This document shows positions 46,390 to 57,949 of a stretch of 64,000 nucleotides of DNA, one piece after another. The notes under the pieces are model-generated. The model saw only the letters and a list, made by a program, of their open reading frames with translations, searched no databases and was not told where the DNA came from. The stretch spans positions 235,968,569 through 236,032,568 of the forward strand of contig CM043015.1 of assembly GCA_023690525.1 (NCBI GenBank), given 5' to 3'. The stretch's first letter is position 1. Every line of letters starts with the position of its first letter. Origin of the DNA: Holotrichia oblita. Lineage: Eukaryota; Arthropoda; Insecta; Coleoptera; Scarabaeidae. A program made the translations under genes and the position numbers.

Positions 46390-47540
46390 CAGGGATCTTT
46401 TCTGTTGTGGATGATGATGTGAGGTTGCGTGTAGATATCGGTCAGTATGCGTCTTCTTGCGGTATACTCCATGTCCCAATTTTCCACTGTCGTTGCGTTT
46501 TACCAATACATCCAGAAAAGGTAAGCAGCCATTCTCTTCTAACTCCATCGTAATGTTGATGTTGGCATGTTGTCTGTTGATGTGTTCCTTGAATGCGTGT
46601 AGATTGTCCATACCGTGAGGCCAGATCACGAATGTGTCGTCCACGTAGCGGTACCAGCATTTCGGTTTCTTGTCACTAGAGCTGATGGCTTGTTCTTCAA
46701 AGGTTTCCATAAAAATATTAGCGATGACTGGTGAGAGTGGTGATCCCATGGCTGCGCCGTCTTTCTGCTCGTAGAAATCTGCATTCCATAGGAAATAGGT
46801 GGTGTTTAAACATAGTCTTGCAAGGTCAATTATATCCTCTTGTAGTATAAACCGTTGTCTGATGAGTTCTAGGGTTTCTTCCACTGGCACGTTGGTAAAG
46901 AGCGATTCCACGTCGAAACTCACTAGTATGTCTTCACTGGTTACTTCATGTTCACGCAGAATCTCCACAAAATGTTCAGAGTTCTTTATAAAACTGCTTG
47001 TCAATCCCACGTGCTGTTGTAGTTGTTTGGCAACATATCTGGCTAGTTCGTAAGTCGGGGATCCACAGGTGCTCACAATCGGTCGTAGAGGGTTTCCAGT
47101 TTTGTGTATCTTGGCTAGTCCGTATAGTCTTGGAGGCTGCGTTTCTGACGGCAGCAGACGTCGTTGTTCTTCCTTCGGTATGGTTGACTCTTTGATAGTT
47201 TTCCTGGTCTGACGTTCTATTTTAGCTGTAGGGGGTCTCTGCTTAGCTTCTTGTAATGTTCAGGATCCGATAAGGTATTGATTTTCTCATTGTAGTCTGT
47301 CCTGGTCATTACTACTGTTGCGTTTCCCTTATCGGCACGTAGAATAATGATGTCTTTATTGTTGCGGAGTTCTTTCAGTGCGTGCTCTTCTGTCTTGGAG
47401 ATGTTTCTGGTCGGTGGTTTGGCTTTGCAGAGTATTTTGCACGTCTCGTGTCTTATTTGTTCTGCTTCTTCTGCTGGTAAGGTCCTTATTGCACATTCCA
47501 CTTGTTCCACAGTTTTTCTTATTTCAAATACATTCAAGGT
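46390..47540 (-). pseudogene. Penelope-like element reverse transcriptase (second lineage)
   Basis: The minus strand from 47537 reads NNKDIIILRADKGNATVVM, then after a one-base shift near 47217 LYGLAKIHKTGNPLRPIVS. It continues with ILVSFDVESLFTNVPVEETL, DGAAMGSPLSPVIANIFME, WYRYVDDTFVIWPHG and CLPFLDVLVKR. All catalytic Asp residues are present (SFDVESLF and YVDD). The order and the KADKG-type N-terminus define a Penelope-like RT. The GIY-YIG part is lost past 46360. The sequence is clearly different from the PLE at 9677-10770. Confidence 0.9.
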
Positions 47541-48577
47541 CTTTTACCATTCTGTGTTTAGTATTCGTTAAATGTAGTCATTTCATCAATTTAATTTTTC
47601 AAAGATGACGTTGTTCTATTTTAAGGATTTTAATTGTGACTTTTAAAGTAGGCTATAATGGACCGTGTATATCCTTTCGATTCTAAAAATTTGACAATTC
47701 TTCAATTTAAACAACAATAACTTTTTATAAGAATTATTGTTGTTAAGCCCTGAAGGAGCATACAATGTTTACACAATAATTGACGTATCATTGCTGTTAG
47801 CCAAGAACAAACTTCAACTCGTTTTTCCAACAGCAAAGACTCCTTCTCTTGTTATATGTATATACATATATGTATATAGATATTCTTAAACAAAACAATA
47901 TTTTGAACAAAAAAATTATTATTAAAATAAAGGAACAAAAGTCGCTTGCATTTTCTAATGATGAATTTCCGGAACGGAATTTAAACGTTTTGATTTATTA
48001 ATGACATTAATTGTTGGCAAAGTTCTAAATGCCTTTATAGGAATTAAGTTCAGCTAAACTAAGTTTATCCGATATGTGGTGCTACTCTTCGAAGACATAC
48101 CTTACCTATCAGTTTCTTATTTCTTATATGATCGGTTTCGGCTTTTCTAAGTCTTCTTCAGGTATGATATAATACAATGAAATTGATTTAAAAAAATACA
48201 AAACGTTTATTATTTTGATTGATTTGTAAAATTCATTTTTCAGTTTGATGTACCTATTCAATTTAACAATAAACGATAGACAGCGATTATACTAAACTAC
48301 TATTATGTCAAGTGGCGTACAAACTGACATTTACCCATCAATCTCATTTTCAAAGCCCATACTTGAATAATTTGCGTTTTCGTCATAATGAGGCAATTTA
48401 TTGCCTAAAGAGGTAAAATAAAAAGCAGGTCGTATTCAAAATTTAATACACTATCTAAATAACAAAAGAAATACAGGGTGTTCAATTAAAAAAAAAACCG
48501 AACTGTCATTCGCTGCTCTTTTGTTTAGGGTGTTTAAGTAGAGGATAAAACTAATTTGTAATTTGGATCAATTGCAG
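47541..48577. other. Nmdar2 intron upstream of the M1 exon
   Basis: Contains AT microsatellite-like ATATACATATATG (about 47855), a block with AAGAAGACTTAGAAAAGCCG on the minus strand typical of Penelope-like terminal regions (about 48140-48165), and a mariner-type ACAGGGTGTTCAATT at 48474. No gene. Confidence 0.5.
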
Positions 48578-48790
48578 GTGGATTTCAGCGTTCCCTTCAT
48601 GGAGACCGGCATAGCGATAGTCGTCGTTAAACGTACGGGGATCATTTCGCCCACGGCCTTCCTGGAGCCTTTCGATACAGCATCCTGGATGTTGGTAGGT
48701 GTGGTCGCCATTCAGGCGGCCACCTTTACCATATTCCTGTTCGAGTGGTTGTCGCCGAGCGGTTTCGATATGAGGTTATCGTTAAATCAG
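48578..48790 (+). CDS. Nmdar2: NMDA receptor subunit 2 exon: end of S1 and M1 helix
   Basis: The acceptor is TTGCAG (ending 48577) and the donor GTAAAT (48791). Its 71 codons, in phase 0 at both ends, read VDFSVPFMETGIAIVVVKR, GIISPTAFLEPFDTASW, then the M1 membrane helix WMLVGVVAIQAATFTIFLF and WLSPSGFDMRLSLNQ. The SVPFMETG segment is the conserved end of the S1 lobe. Together with the exons at 34224 and 55999 it is colinear with insect NMDAR2. The intron before it is 14.1 kb, inflated by transposons. Confidence 0.96.
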
Positions 48791-49501
48791 GTAAATCCAA
48801 TTCAAACGCTAACTTTATTCTTGCTTTATTTCGACTAAAAGATTTTTAAAAAAATGTCACCGTCTCCATACATTAATCGATACTTAACCAACCATTAAGG
48901 TGTGTAAACCTTAAGAAGAAAGTTAATCCTTTAATTACGTTAATATTACACATACGTCCGGTGTTCACGTAAGTGGAAGAAGGTCCCACCATTACCCTTG
49001 CGCTTATGTAGATAAATATATATATGTTGTATAAACTTTTGATCCAGGTCCAACCGACCCTAATTACATACGTTAATCCTACGTACTATATATATCCGAA
49101 GAAATATATGGGCGAGAATTTAACCCTTAACATATCGATAATTAATAAATGGATGAATAAGGATCCGGGATAGGAAAGTTTAATAACTCGTGTTTAGGGA
49201 GGTATCGATCTGACGCGACGGGCATCTAAATCCCTTAATACCAATCGGTCTCCGGGGTGTATTTCTCGGATAAATTAATATAAACGAACCGGGGGATAAT
49301 CAATTAAGGGGATTAAACGGTACCTACAGGTAGATAATATACGATATAAAAAAAAAATTGTACGACAAACGAGCACAACGTTGATGCTTATTCGGCCTAA
49401 TTCGATGGTAAACACGAATGCTCGAGAACGCTCAAAAACGAATGCTCAAGATAGCCAATTAGCCTAAAATGTACGAACAATTCCCTTTTTGTTTGTGTGT
49501 A
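48791..49501. other. Nmdar2 intron, CpG-bearing single-copy-like sequence
   Basis: No transposon protein motif and no credible exon up to the TA at 49500-49501. Confidence 0.5.
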
Positions 49502-52090
49502 CAGGGTGGCCAACTAAGAATGTCGCTCGGCAATATCTCAGAAACGGTTCATGGTAGAGCTTCGGGAAAAAAATATCACTGACTAAAGTGGCCCCGAGAA
49601 ACATCTGGAAATTGTTTAGGAAATTGTAGGATGACCGCTAGATGGCGTAACTGAGCACCAAAAATTTAAATTCTTATTTTATACAAAATTTACCAAATTA
49701 AGGATAATCGCAAATATGAAAATCGGAATCTCCTGATAATTCCGCATATTTTACACCGGACAAATTTTTCGTACTTCATCAGATAAGAGGTGGGGAGGAG
49801 GGAAAATTTTGTTTTGAACGAACGCTTATAACTCCGGTTCTACTGAACAGAATTTTATAAACTTGGTCTTGTTGGAAACAGTTCTCCCCCGCCAATATAA
49901 TGCTTATCAATTTTAACGAATTTAATAAGTGACATGCATGCTAGAGGGCGCTGTATAATTTTTTTCGGAAATTTTGTTTTTCTTCAAAAATATTAAATGG
50001 AAACATGTATTTTTGAACACGAATTAAGAAAGTAGACTAAATTACCGACAATTCAACGAAAACCGCGCATCGATATCTTTTACCTATCCGAAGTTATCTT
50101 AAAAAATGTATAAATAACAAGAATTTTTCTATAACTATTAATTATTCTGCTTTATCTCTATGGAATTTAGCAAGTTTGGTCTTGATAGAAAGGATTATCC
50201 TCGGCCTATTGTTAGTGAATCAAATTCTTCATTATGATTATCAACCGGTACCGCTAGAGGGCGTTCAACAAATTTAAATAGGTAATTTGCGTTTTTTTTA
50301 GAAATAGTGCGTGTAATGTTATACCCGTATTTATGCTCACACTATTAAATAGTGAATTGAAATCTTAAAAAACTAATGCAAACAACAACAGTATTATTAA
50401 AATAAACAACGCAACAAAACAATAAAAAAGCAATAAAATCATGGTAAAATCAAAACAGTCACTGGCGGCCTAGGTGTTCAAATTGTCGTCCATCCTTTTC
50501 TACACAACGATTCAGTCTACGACGAGTAGATAGTGTTGCAGTCTCTATTTCTGCCATAGAAATACTTTGTACGGCATGTCTTATCCTCACAATCAGGTTG
50601 TCTCGAGTAGTGGGCCGCGTTGCAAAAACAATTTCTTTTATTCGCCCCCGCAAATAAAAATCTAAACAAGTTAAATCGGGGGATCTAGGCGGCCAAGCAA
50701 ATAGACTGCCACGTCCTATCCAGCTGTCAGGGTATGCACCGTCCAGAAAATTGCGAACGTGAAGGGAAAAATGCGCCGGACACCCATCGTGTTGAAAAAA
50801 CATATCGGAACTGCGGATTGCTAATGGTATGTCTTCCAGAAGAAGTGGTAATTCGTTGCTTAGAAAATTTAGGTAGCGTTCTCCATTAAGAGCATAGTCA
50901 AAAATAAAAGGACCAACTATCTGGCCGGCTAGAATACCGCACCACACGTTCACTGACCAATGACCTTGATGTTCGATCTCACGCGTCCAATGCGGATTAC
51001 TCTGACACCAATAGTATGCATATTGTGACGGTTTACCGTACCATTACCAACGCTTCTTGATTTGTTAGAATCATTTTAAGTTTAAAATAAAGTATTCGCG
51101 TAATTTTAATTCTAATTTAATGCAACAAAGTATAAACCAACCGTTAAAACCGCAGAATCAAAACTACAGGTTTATTAATTTTGACACATGTCCCATTCAT
51201 TTATTTCCACGACCTACTCTATTTGTTTTTGATTATTTACCATATTCATACCAATCTCATTATACAAATCTAGTAATTAATAATTTCAAATTTACTTAAC
51301 ATTTCACGCACTACTCTCTAAAAAAAAAAACGCAAATTACCTATTTAAATTTGTTCGTATTGAAGAATTTCATTCACTAACAATAGGCCGAGGATAATCC
51401 TTTCTATCAAGACCAAACTTGCTAAATTCCATAGAGGTAAAGCAGAATAATTAATATTTATAGAAAAATTCTTGTTATTTATACGTTTTTTAAGATAACT
51501 TCGGTTAGGTAAAAGATATCGATGCGCGGTTTTCGTTGAATTGTCGGTAATTTAGTCTACTTTCTTAATTCGTGTTCAAAAATACATGTTTCCATTTAAT
51601 ATTTTTGAAGAAAAACAAAATTTCCGAAAAAATTTATACAGCGCCCTCTAGCATGCATGTCGCTTATTAAATTCGTTAAAATTGGTAAGCATTATATTGG
51701 CGGGGGAGAACTGTTTTCAACAAAACCAAGTTTATAAAATTCTGTTCAGTAGAACCGGAGTTATAAGCGTTCGTTCAAAACAAAATTTTCCCTCCTCCCC
51801 ACCCCTTATCTGACGAAGTACGAAAAATTTGTCCGGTGTAAAATATGCGGAATTATCAGGAGATTCCGATTTTCATATTTGCGATTAACCTGAATTTGGT
51901 AAATTTTGTATAAAATAAGAATTTAAATTTTTGGTGCTCAGTTACGCCATCTAGCGGTCATCCTACAATTTCCTAAATAATTTCCAGATGTTTCACGGGG
52001 CCACTTTAGTCGGTGATATTTTTTTCCCGAAGCTCTACCATGAACCGTTTCTGAGATATTTCCGAGCGACATTCTTAGTTGGCCACCCTG
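49502..52090 (-). mobile_element. Mariner-like element with about 0.8-kb TIRs, internally deleted
   Basis: It starts CAGGGTGGCCAACTAAGAAT and ends with the inverse, flanked by TA (49500-49501; 52091-52092). The inverted repeats run about 49502-50313 and 51305-52090. The interior holds only the catalytic half of a transposase. Confidence 0.9.
50459..51040 (-). pseudogene. Transposase fragment of the long-TIR element
   Basis: The minus strand reads QYAYYWCQSNPHWTREIEHQ, SVNVWCGILAGQIVGPFIF, MFFQHDGCPAHFSLHVRNF and WPPRSPDLTCLDFYLRG. The two late Asp residues are 41 residues apart, as in the elements at 1792 and 44254, so it belongs to the same DD41D-type group but is a different family. The N-terminal HTH half and the first catalytic Asp are missing, replaced by a junction at about 51040-51060. 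Confidence 0.85.
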
Positions 52091-53159
52091 TACAAAATAC
52101 GAACGAAATAAATTTATCGGTAATACAAAATTAGTCGGCTATGAAATTAAATATTAATGAGGAATGAAATAATGAAAAGATTAAAATTAATAAGTACTAA
52201 CGAAACAGTATTAAAAGTTTCATTTTATTTTTTTTTAAATTAGCGTGAATAAACCATCTATATCCGCAATTGATTAATCTTATATTATACAAAGCACGAC
52301 TCCGTATTGATTTCACCGTTTAGAGAGACGGCAAAAGCTTATACACTTCTAAAACAATTTAATCCAATTTAGAAAACGTATTAAAGTCTGTTAATCTTCA
52401 ATTCACCCCAGCGCTGCCAGCGCCACACTTACATAATCGTTAGAATAACAAAGGTAACGTGCACAATCCGTTCCCTATTGTCAAGCCGAGTTCGTAGTAG
52501 CTCGAGGACGAGCTCGAACGACGTCGCGAAGAGTTAATTTCGGATATATGTACACGTAGAGGCGCCTTATTAACTTCGAATTCAGGCCCCTATTGTTCCC
52601 GGTTTCCTTTTCGATTCTCTCCCCTCTACCCCTCCACGATTCGCGAAGTATTCTCCCTTTCTTATCCGGTTAAAATTCGTACGTCTTTGCACTATACAGC
52701 TGCGCGCTATCTATACCTGGTGAATATTAGATATAGCCTACTCTCTCTAATCGAAAACGAGGACCTACAGCCAGCCTCCGACTTGAGTTGATTCTATTAT
52801 TGTATTGTATTATTTCTGTAGCCTGTGTATTATCTTGTTATCTGCAGTGTAAGGTTCGATGAGAGTTCCTATTTATAGAAATGATGATGAGGGCCTATTC
52901 ATAAAATAAAATTAAATGGAGAATCAATTAAATTAAACTAGGAAGGAAATTACGCTGCGGTTTTGTTTGGTGAAATTGATGATTGAAGTTTATGTTATGA
53001 AGCTCAAGCTTATTATTAGTAAAACATTAACAACAAACAATAAGAAAATTTGATAAGTGACAGCGAATCAAATTCAATAATAGCCAAGACTGATTTTTTC
53101 ATTTTATCCAATTTAAATTTGAAACAAAGATAGGATTTTTATTCTGGAGTAAACTTGGC
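52091..53159. other. Nmdar2 intron sequence, no gene seen
   Basis: About 52430-52760 is C+G-richer and apparently unique. The rest is AT-rich. No coding motif. Confidence 0.45.
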
Positions 53160-53425
53160 TGGACTATAAGCCAATCAGAATCCAAGACATTATTGCCCAT
53201 TCCTCTATTCGGGTAAATATCATCCGTTTTAAATGATAAGGTTATCCTGCAAAGCTGCTACGTCAGCAGCAGATGTAATTTGAGAAAATCATCGGCATAA
53301 GTTAAAATAGGACAATTCATTTGGAGTAATAGATCATTCACAAATAGTATAAATAAGAGAGGTCCTAAATTATATCCTTGGGGAACACCCGACGTAAGTA
53401 CAATTTCGTTTGATAAGTAGCTATT
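53160..53425 (-). pseudogene. LINE reverse-transcriptase fragment
   Basis: The minus strand reads TSGVPQGYNLGPLLFILFVN then CPILTYADDFLKL, the RT block with the catalytic YADD box. Frameshifts follow at once. Confidence 0.85.
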
Positions 53426-53707
53426 GTACAGGGTGTCTCTCTAGTGCGTCCAAGTACCATATCTCCTCTTGTAGATATTTTTTTCTGAAAATTAATTATA
53501 CGGAGGTTCCTTGAATGTTCTAAAATTACTTTCACTTATACAAGATGTTCCATTTTCACTGAACAAAACACAATTTTGTTATTTTAAATACAATAGTATA
53601 ATTTTTTTCAAAGCAATCGATTCTAGGCATTTATTGCAAATGTTTTGTAAAAGATCGTAGATACTGAGAACTGTCATAACTTTCAACAAAATTTATACAG
53701 GATGTGA

Positions 53708-53787
53708 AGAAATTAGCAACCAATTCAGATATCTTCAAACATTAAATTGCCATTAAAAAAAAATATCTGAATTGGTTGCTAATTTCT
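53708..53787. repeat. Perfect 25-bp inverted repeat with 30-bp loop
   Basis: 53708-53732 and 53763-53787 are exact inverted copies (AGAAATTAGCAACCAATTC and its complement). It lies shortly after a mariner-type ACAGGGTGTCTC terminus at 53427. Confidence 0.8.
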
Positions 53788-53789
53788 AT

Positions 53790-54196
53790 TTTTTTCTTCT
53801 AATATTAATTCCTTAGTTTCCTTTGCGTATTCAAGTTTTAGGGGCCTGCAAAAACGTATTGAATGAGGGGTTGGTGCCATTAGAGGCCACAAGTCGTAGA
53901 TGAATAATTGTTGTGGCAAACAATGAAGAATCTGAATCGAATTCTGCCTGGCAAAAGCCTTGTTTGTAATTTAATTATCCGCTAATACCATCAAATCCAC
54001 AGCTGAAGAAGAAATCTGCCTCTAAAAGCTCACGACTCAAAATTTCTGGCGACAACTTCGTTTTGAATTTCGACAACCCTTGCAGTTGTGCGACTTTTGC
54101 CATTTTGTCTATGACTGTTACTTCTTTTACACCTAGGAGTGTTTTATATTTTGAAATACTTTTCCAAGATGGGTAAATGTTAAAGCTTAGCGCCAT
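53790..54196 (-). pseudogene. Unidentified protein remnant
   Basis: A minus frame from 54196 reads NIYPSWKSISKYKTLLGVKE, VIDKMAKVAQLQGLSKF and FFFSCGFDGISG, then a stop. Downstream out-of-frame pieces (HLRLVASNGTNP, RKGN) look like more of the same protein. I recall similar wording in multi-copy uncharacterised arthropod proteins of probable transposon origin but cannot name the family. Confidence 0.4.
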
Positions 54197-54669
54197 CTCT
54201 TATGCTTTGATATTGTCTTCTTGTAAAATTATTTTCTAAAATGAAACCCATAGCTTCTTCTAATGAATATTTTTCGGGTTGGGGTTGTGAGTTAAATCAA
54301 ACTATTTTTGTCAAGTTCTAACAATTCTGTTCAATGACTAGGGAAAATATGGCAAAAAAAACCTAGTCAAGAGCTTAAAATTAATAAAACTCAAGCGTGA
54401 ATTGAATAACTGAATAAACAGTAGATTTTAAAACATTCCAGATGTTTTCTATAGCGTTCAAATCGGGAGAATTTTTTTATAGCTTTTTGATGATACTCAG
54501 AAAATCTAGGCGTTCTTCAATAAAAATAGAAATCAAAACTCGTATTCTCTCCTGCTGCTACGCGTAGATGTAGTCTTAACAGAATATGGAGTCTCCCAAA
54601 TATTAAATTTCAACCTCGCATTATTATTAATAAAGATTATTATTATTGATTTCTAGCATTTCAGTTCTG

Positions 54670-55090
54670 ATCACTATAGTTCAAGAGCCCGTGAGCGCCA
54701 GACTTACGTCATAGTATAAAAGCTGAAATTTTTTCTGTGTGAAGACACTATAGTAGGTAACAACGTTTGGCTACTATGAACTTCGAGTCGTGGGCCCTTC
54801 GACAGATATCAGGTAGCAAAGGTGTGAAAAATCGGTACTTAATTACGTCATAGTATAAAAGCTGAAAATTTGATATGTTGTAAGGATAATTATAGCAAAC
54901 CATCATCTCCATTGCCAGACACTTTGCGTGGGCCCTTCCCTCCGCCAGACACCCTTGAAGTTCATTATGACGTAATTGTACTTACGTCATAGTATAAAAG
55001 CTGAAATTGAAATATGTTACTTGAGCAACTATTTGAAGATGTTCCCCAAGCAGCCAGACACTTTCCATGGTCCTAAAGCCGTGCCAGACA
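54670..55090. repeat. 139-bp tandem repeat with CRE-like site plus TATA box, three copies
   Basis: TTACGTCATAGTATAAAAG occurs at 54704, 54843 and 54982, exactly 139 bp apart, each followed by CTGAAA. Between them, GCCAGACACTTTSCRTGG and GTGGGCCCTTC blocks also recur. TTACGTCA is a CRE/ATF-type site and TATAAAAG a strong TATA box 3 bp downstream. No open frame follows closely on the plus strand. Confidence 0.85.
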
Positions 55091-55411
55091 CACTTAGAAA
55101 AAGACTCAAAATTTCTTTGTATTTGATTTTCTAGAAGAACGGTAAATCGTAGAGACAAATTCTATGAACAAAAATTGCAGAGAACAATTATATCTAAAAT
55201 TTATCTCGGAGAAACCTTGAGCTGCGATCAAAATTACACGAACTAGAGGGCGCTGGAATTTCTAAAAATCACTTTTTTTCGCTTTTTTCACGTTAAAACA
55301 TGATTTTTCAGGTATAATTTGAATAGAAAAGTTGTAGAGCTAAAGAATATCGACTATAGAACGTATGACAAATCTCGGTGCAGATTTAATTGAACAATTC
55401 CACAGAATTCT

Positions 55412-55666
55412 TCAGACTGTTGGGTCAGGAGAACAGGTGGACGTTTTCAAATTAACACAATTTTGCTGCTGTAGTGGTATTACCGATTTTATATCTGTTA
55501 GAGACGGCAGCTCTTCTTCTTCAGTTATGTTACATTCGTGGTTCTGCATGCCAGCAAGCATCGATTTTTGAACTCCCAACAAAAGCTGCATAATCCGTGG
55601 TTGTCCTGAAATCCGATCCTGATATGTTGCACTGCAGAAAATGATTGACAGAATAATAGCCTGCAA
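55412..55666 (-). pseudogene. Possible exon of an uncharacterised transposon-borne protein
   Basis: On the minus strand, a splice-acceptor-like TATTGCAG (about 55663) precedes an open frame AIILSIIFCSATYQDRISG, MQLLLGVQKSMLAGMQ and EEEELPSLTDIKS. A coil followed by ELP at a domain start is reminiscent of insect DUF4806-type proteins, but the similarity is weak. Confidence 0.3.
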
Positions 55667-55998
55667 TACAAAAGCGAAATAGTTTAATTAGTTTTGTGAT
55701 TTAGGAGAAAACAAGCATCCTCATTGCGTTTTTTTACATGTGTGACAGTATATTAGTGATTATATATTAATTTCTTTAAATATTGTTTAGTTTGACCGAT
55801 ATAGCAAAAAATGCAAAATTACTTCTATACAGATACGCCATAGTAACGACCAATTTAATATATAATGAAGAAGACTCTCTCTATACGAGGGTGAAGAAAT
55901 AAAACACGTCTTTATTAAACCTGTTTTTTTTTATTACAGATTCGACGATGTTATTATTATCCTTCTAACTTGTTTGTTTTGTTTTTTTCTTCTTCTAG

Positions 55999-56218
55999 TC
56001 GGCACCGTCCGCTTCGCACCGTTTCTCCTTGTTCCGCACGTACTGGCTGGTATGGGCCGTCCTCTTCCAGGCCGCCGTGCACGTAGATTCGCCCCGGGGA
56101 TTCACGGCGCGCTTCATGACCAACGTCTGGGCGATGTTCGCAGTCGTCTTCCTTGCCATTTACACTGCCAATTTAGCCGCCTTCATGATCACCAGGGAGG
56201 AATTCTACGAATTCTCAG
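55999..56218 (+). CDS. Nmdar2: NMDA receptor subunit 2 exon: pore loop (M2) and M3
   Basis: The acceptor TTCTAG ends at 55998 and the donor GTTAGT starts at 56219. It encodes HRFSLFRTYWLVWAVLFQAA (M2 pore loop), VHVDSPRGFTARFMTNVW and the M3 gate AIYTANLAAFMITREEF, ending EFS plus one base (phase 1). YTANLAAF is the conserved gating motif of ionotropic glutamate receptors. At the pore tip, LFQAAV has Gln where vertebrate GluN2 has Asn (the N/Q/R site), as I recall for insect NMDAR2. The next exon (S2 lobe) was not found in the window. Confidence 0.96.
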
Positions 56219-57940
56219 GTTAGTACATATATATATTTTATATACCTACCTATGCACACAGACACACACATATGTATACATATATATATATACATATGTA
56301 TATCTATATACATATATACAGGGGTTGCGAAATTGGTTCGTTAGAACTTTTTGATGCACAAGGGGATTAGAGAGAATACGACTCAGACGCCTACTTCTAT
56401 TGGTCTTCTCTCTTGAGCAATAGACATAACCTCATTCTGAGCCATTTAATATTTTTAATATGCCTGCTCCAGAAAATTTGTCATAAATGATAAGCCATAT
56501 CATCGAGACATTTAGGTTCCGAAACACTAGAATGAAGCAGAAATGGGTAAAAGAACTTTTTAAGTGACAGAGATAGAACAATTCTTTCAACTAAAGTTGC
56601 CTAGCAAGTTTCTTCCTCTGATATCATTAATGACTTCAAAGCTCTGATCAAAAATATTGAAGGTCACGACAAACAAACAAGCTAGCCTTGTAAGCTACAA
56701 AAATTTTGATTAAAATACTACAGCACAGTGGAGTTGGAGCAGCCCCCGACTACTGATCATCAGCATTGATGAAGACTTGCATGAGGATCAGGAGATAAAC
56801 AGGCTTAAACCTGATCAGTTTTTTAGGACCAGAATCGTCCTAAAAAAAGAACTGTCAAATTTGATGTAAATACAATGTTTCAATTGTTTGTCTTATGTTT
56901 TCCATGGCAAGTCATAATTTTTGTTAGACTAATTCACACTATCTTTAACTACAAGTTTTCAAAACGAATTTATTTTGTGAATAACCCCTGTACATACAGG
57001 TTGATTGGTAAGAATGGCCTATTAAAAGTATTATACAAACACCCTGTATATACACCTAGTAGAATTGATGATGTGCCTCGTCGGCGTTAGATGAGGTGCG
57101 TCAGCTCAAATAAATTTCGCTCCGTTATATTTTTTCGCGCTAGCGTTCCCGGGGAAGTACCCTCCGAAAAACAACGATATAAATGGTGGCGTTTCTTTCG
57201 CTTAATGGTATCAATTTTCTAGTGAGCTAGTGTAGGTGACGGGTTTAAATGTTTTACGGGAAAAAAACATTCTTTTCTCACACGTTGCCATTTCTTAAAA
57301 TACCACACAAGAAGAAGAAGAAAAAGAACCTTCCAATATCCGAAGTTTGAAACTAAATCCAAGATGCACACGCTAACTTAGTTGGTATGATATTCCCTAC
57401 CTACCTATTTTTAATACATATATATATATATATAGATCGAAACGCGTTTCAGCGACTTGAACCGTTTCCTATGAACCTACATAACTATATAGTTGCAAAC
57501 GGTGCATTATGTAGGTCAAACGTTCCCGGCTAGGATCAACTTTGTTCACTACAATCCGCCTGCTCGACTAACTCGAACGGAACAGCTTCTCCCCAGTCTC
57601 CCTCCCCGAAACCCAATCTTATCCGGGAAACGCACTCTTTTATTTATGGAACCGTAAATTCATCGCTCGACTTCCATCCAAGCGGAAATAAATATCGTCT
57701 GGCAGTTGTTTTTTCTATTTTTATTTTTTTCGTTTTTAGTTTTCTTTGTCCTCGCGTACTTGATTGAAAGCGTGTACTTTGTGTGCATAGGTGCAGCCGG
57801 AAGTGCACCTCCATTAGTAAATAAATATTGTTCCAAAGCTTTGTTTTATAAAACAAAAAGACTTCATTTTTAAACACTATTTATTAATTATAACAAAATC
57901 AAACATGATAACATTATATAAAAATATTTCAATCATTACA
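56219..57940. other. Sequence after the M3 exon: intron with microsatellites
   Basis: AT/CA dinucleotide repeats lie at about 56225-56330 and (TA)n at 57416-57436. A mariner-type ACACCCTGTATATAC is at 57040. About 57060-57640 is CpG-richer and unique-looking. I searched for an S2-lobe exon and saw none. Confidence 0.5.
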
Positions 57941-57949
57941 CTAAAAGAT

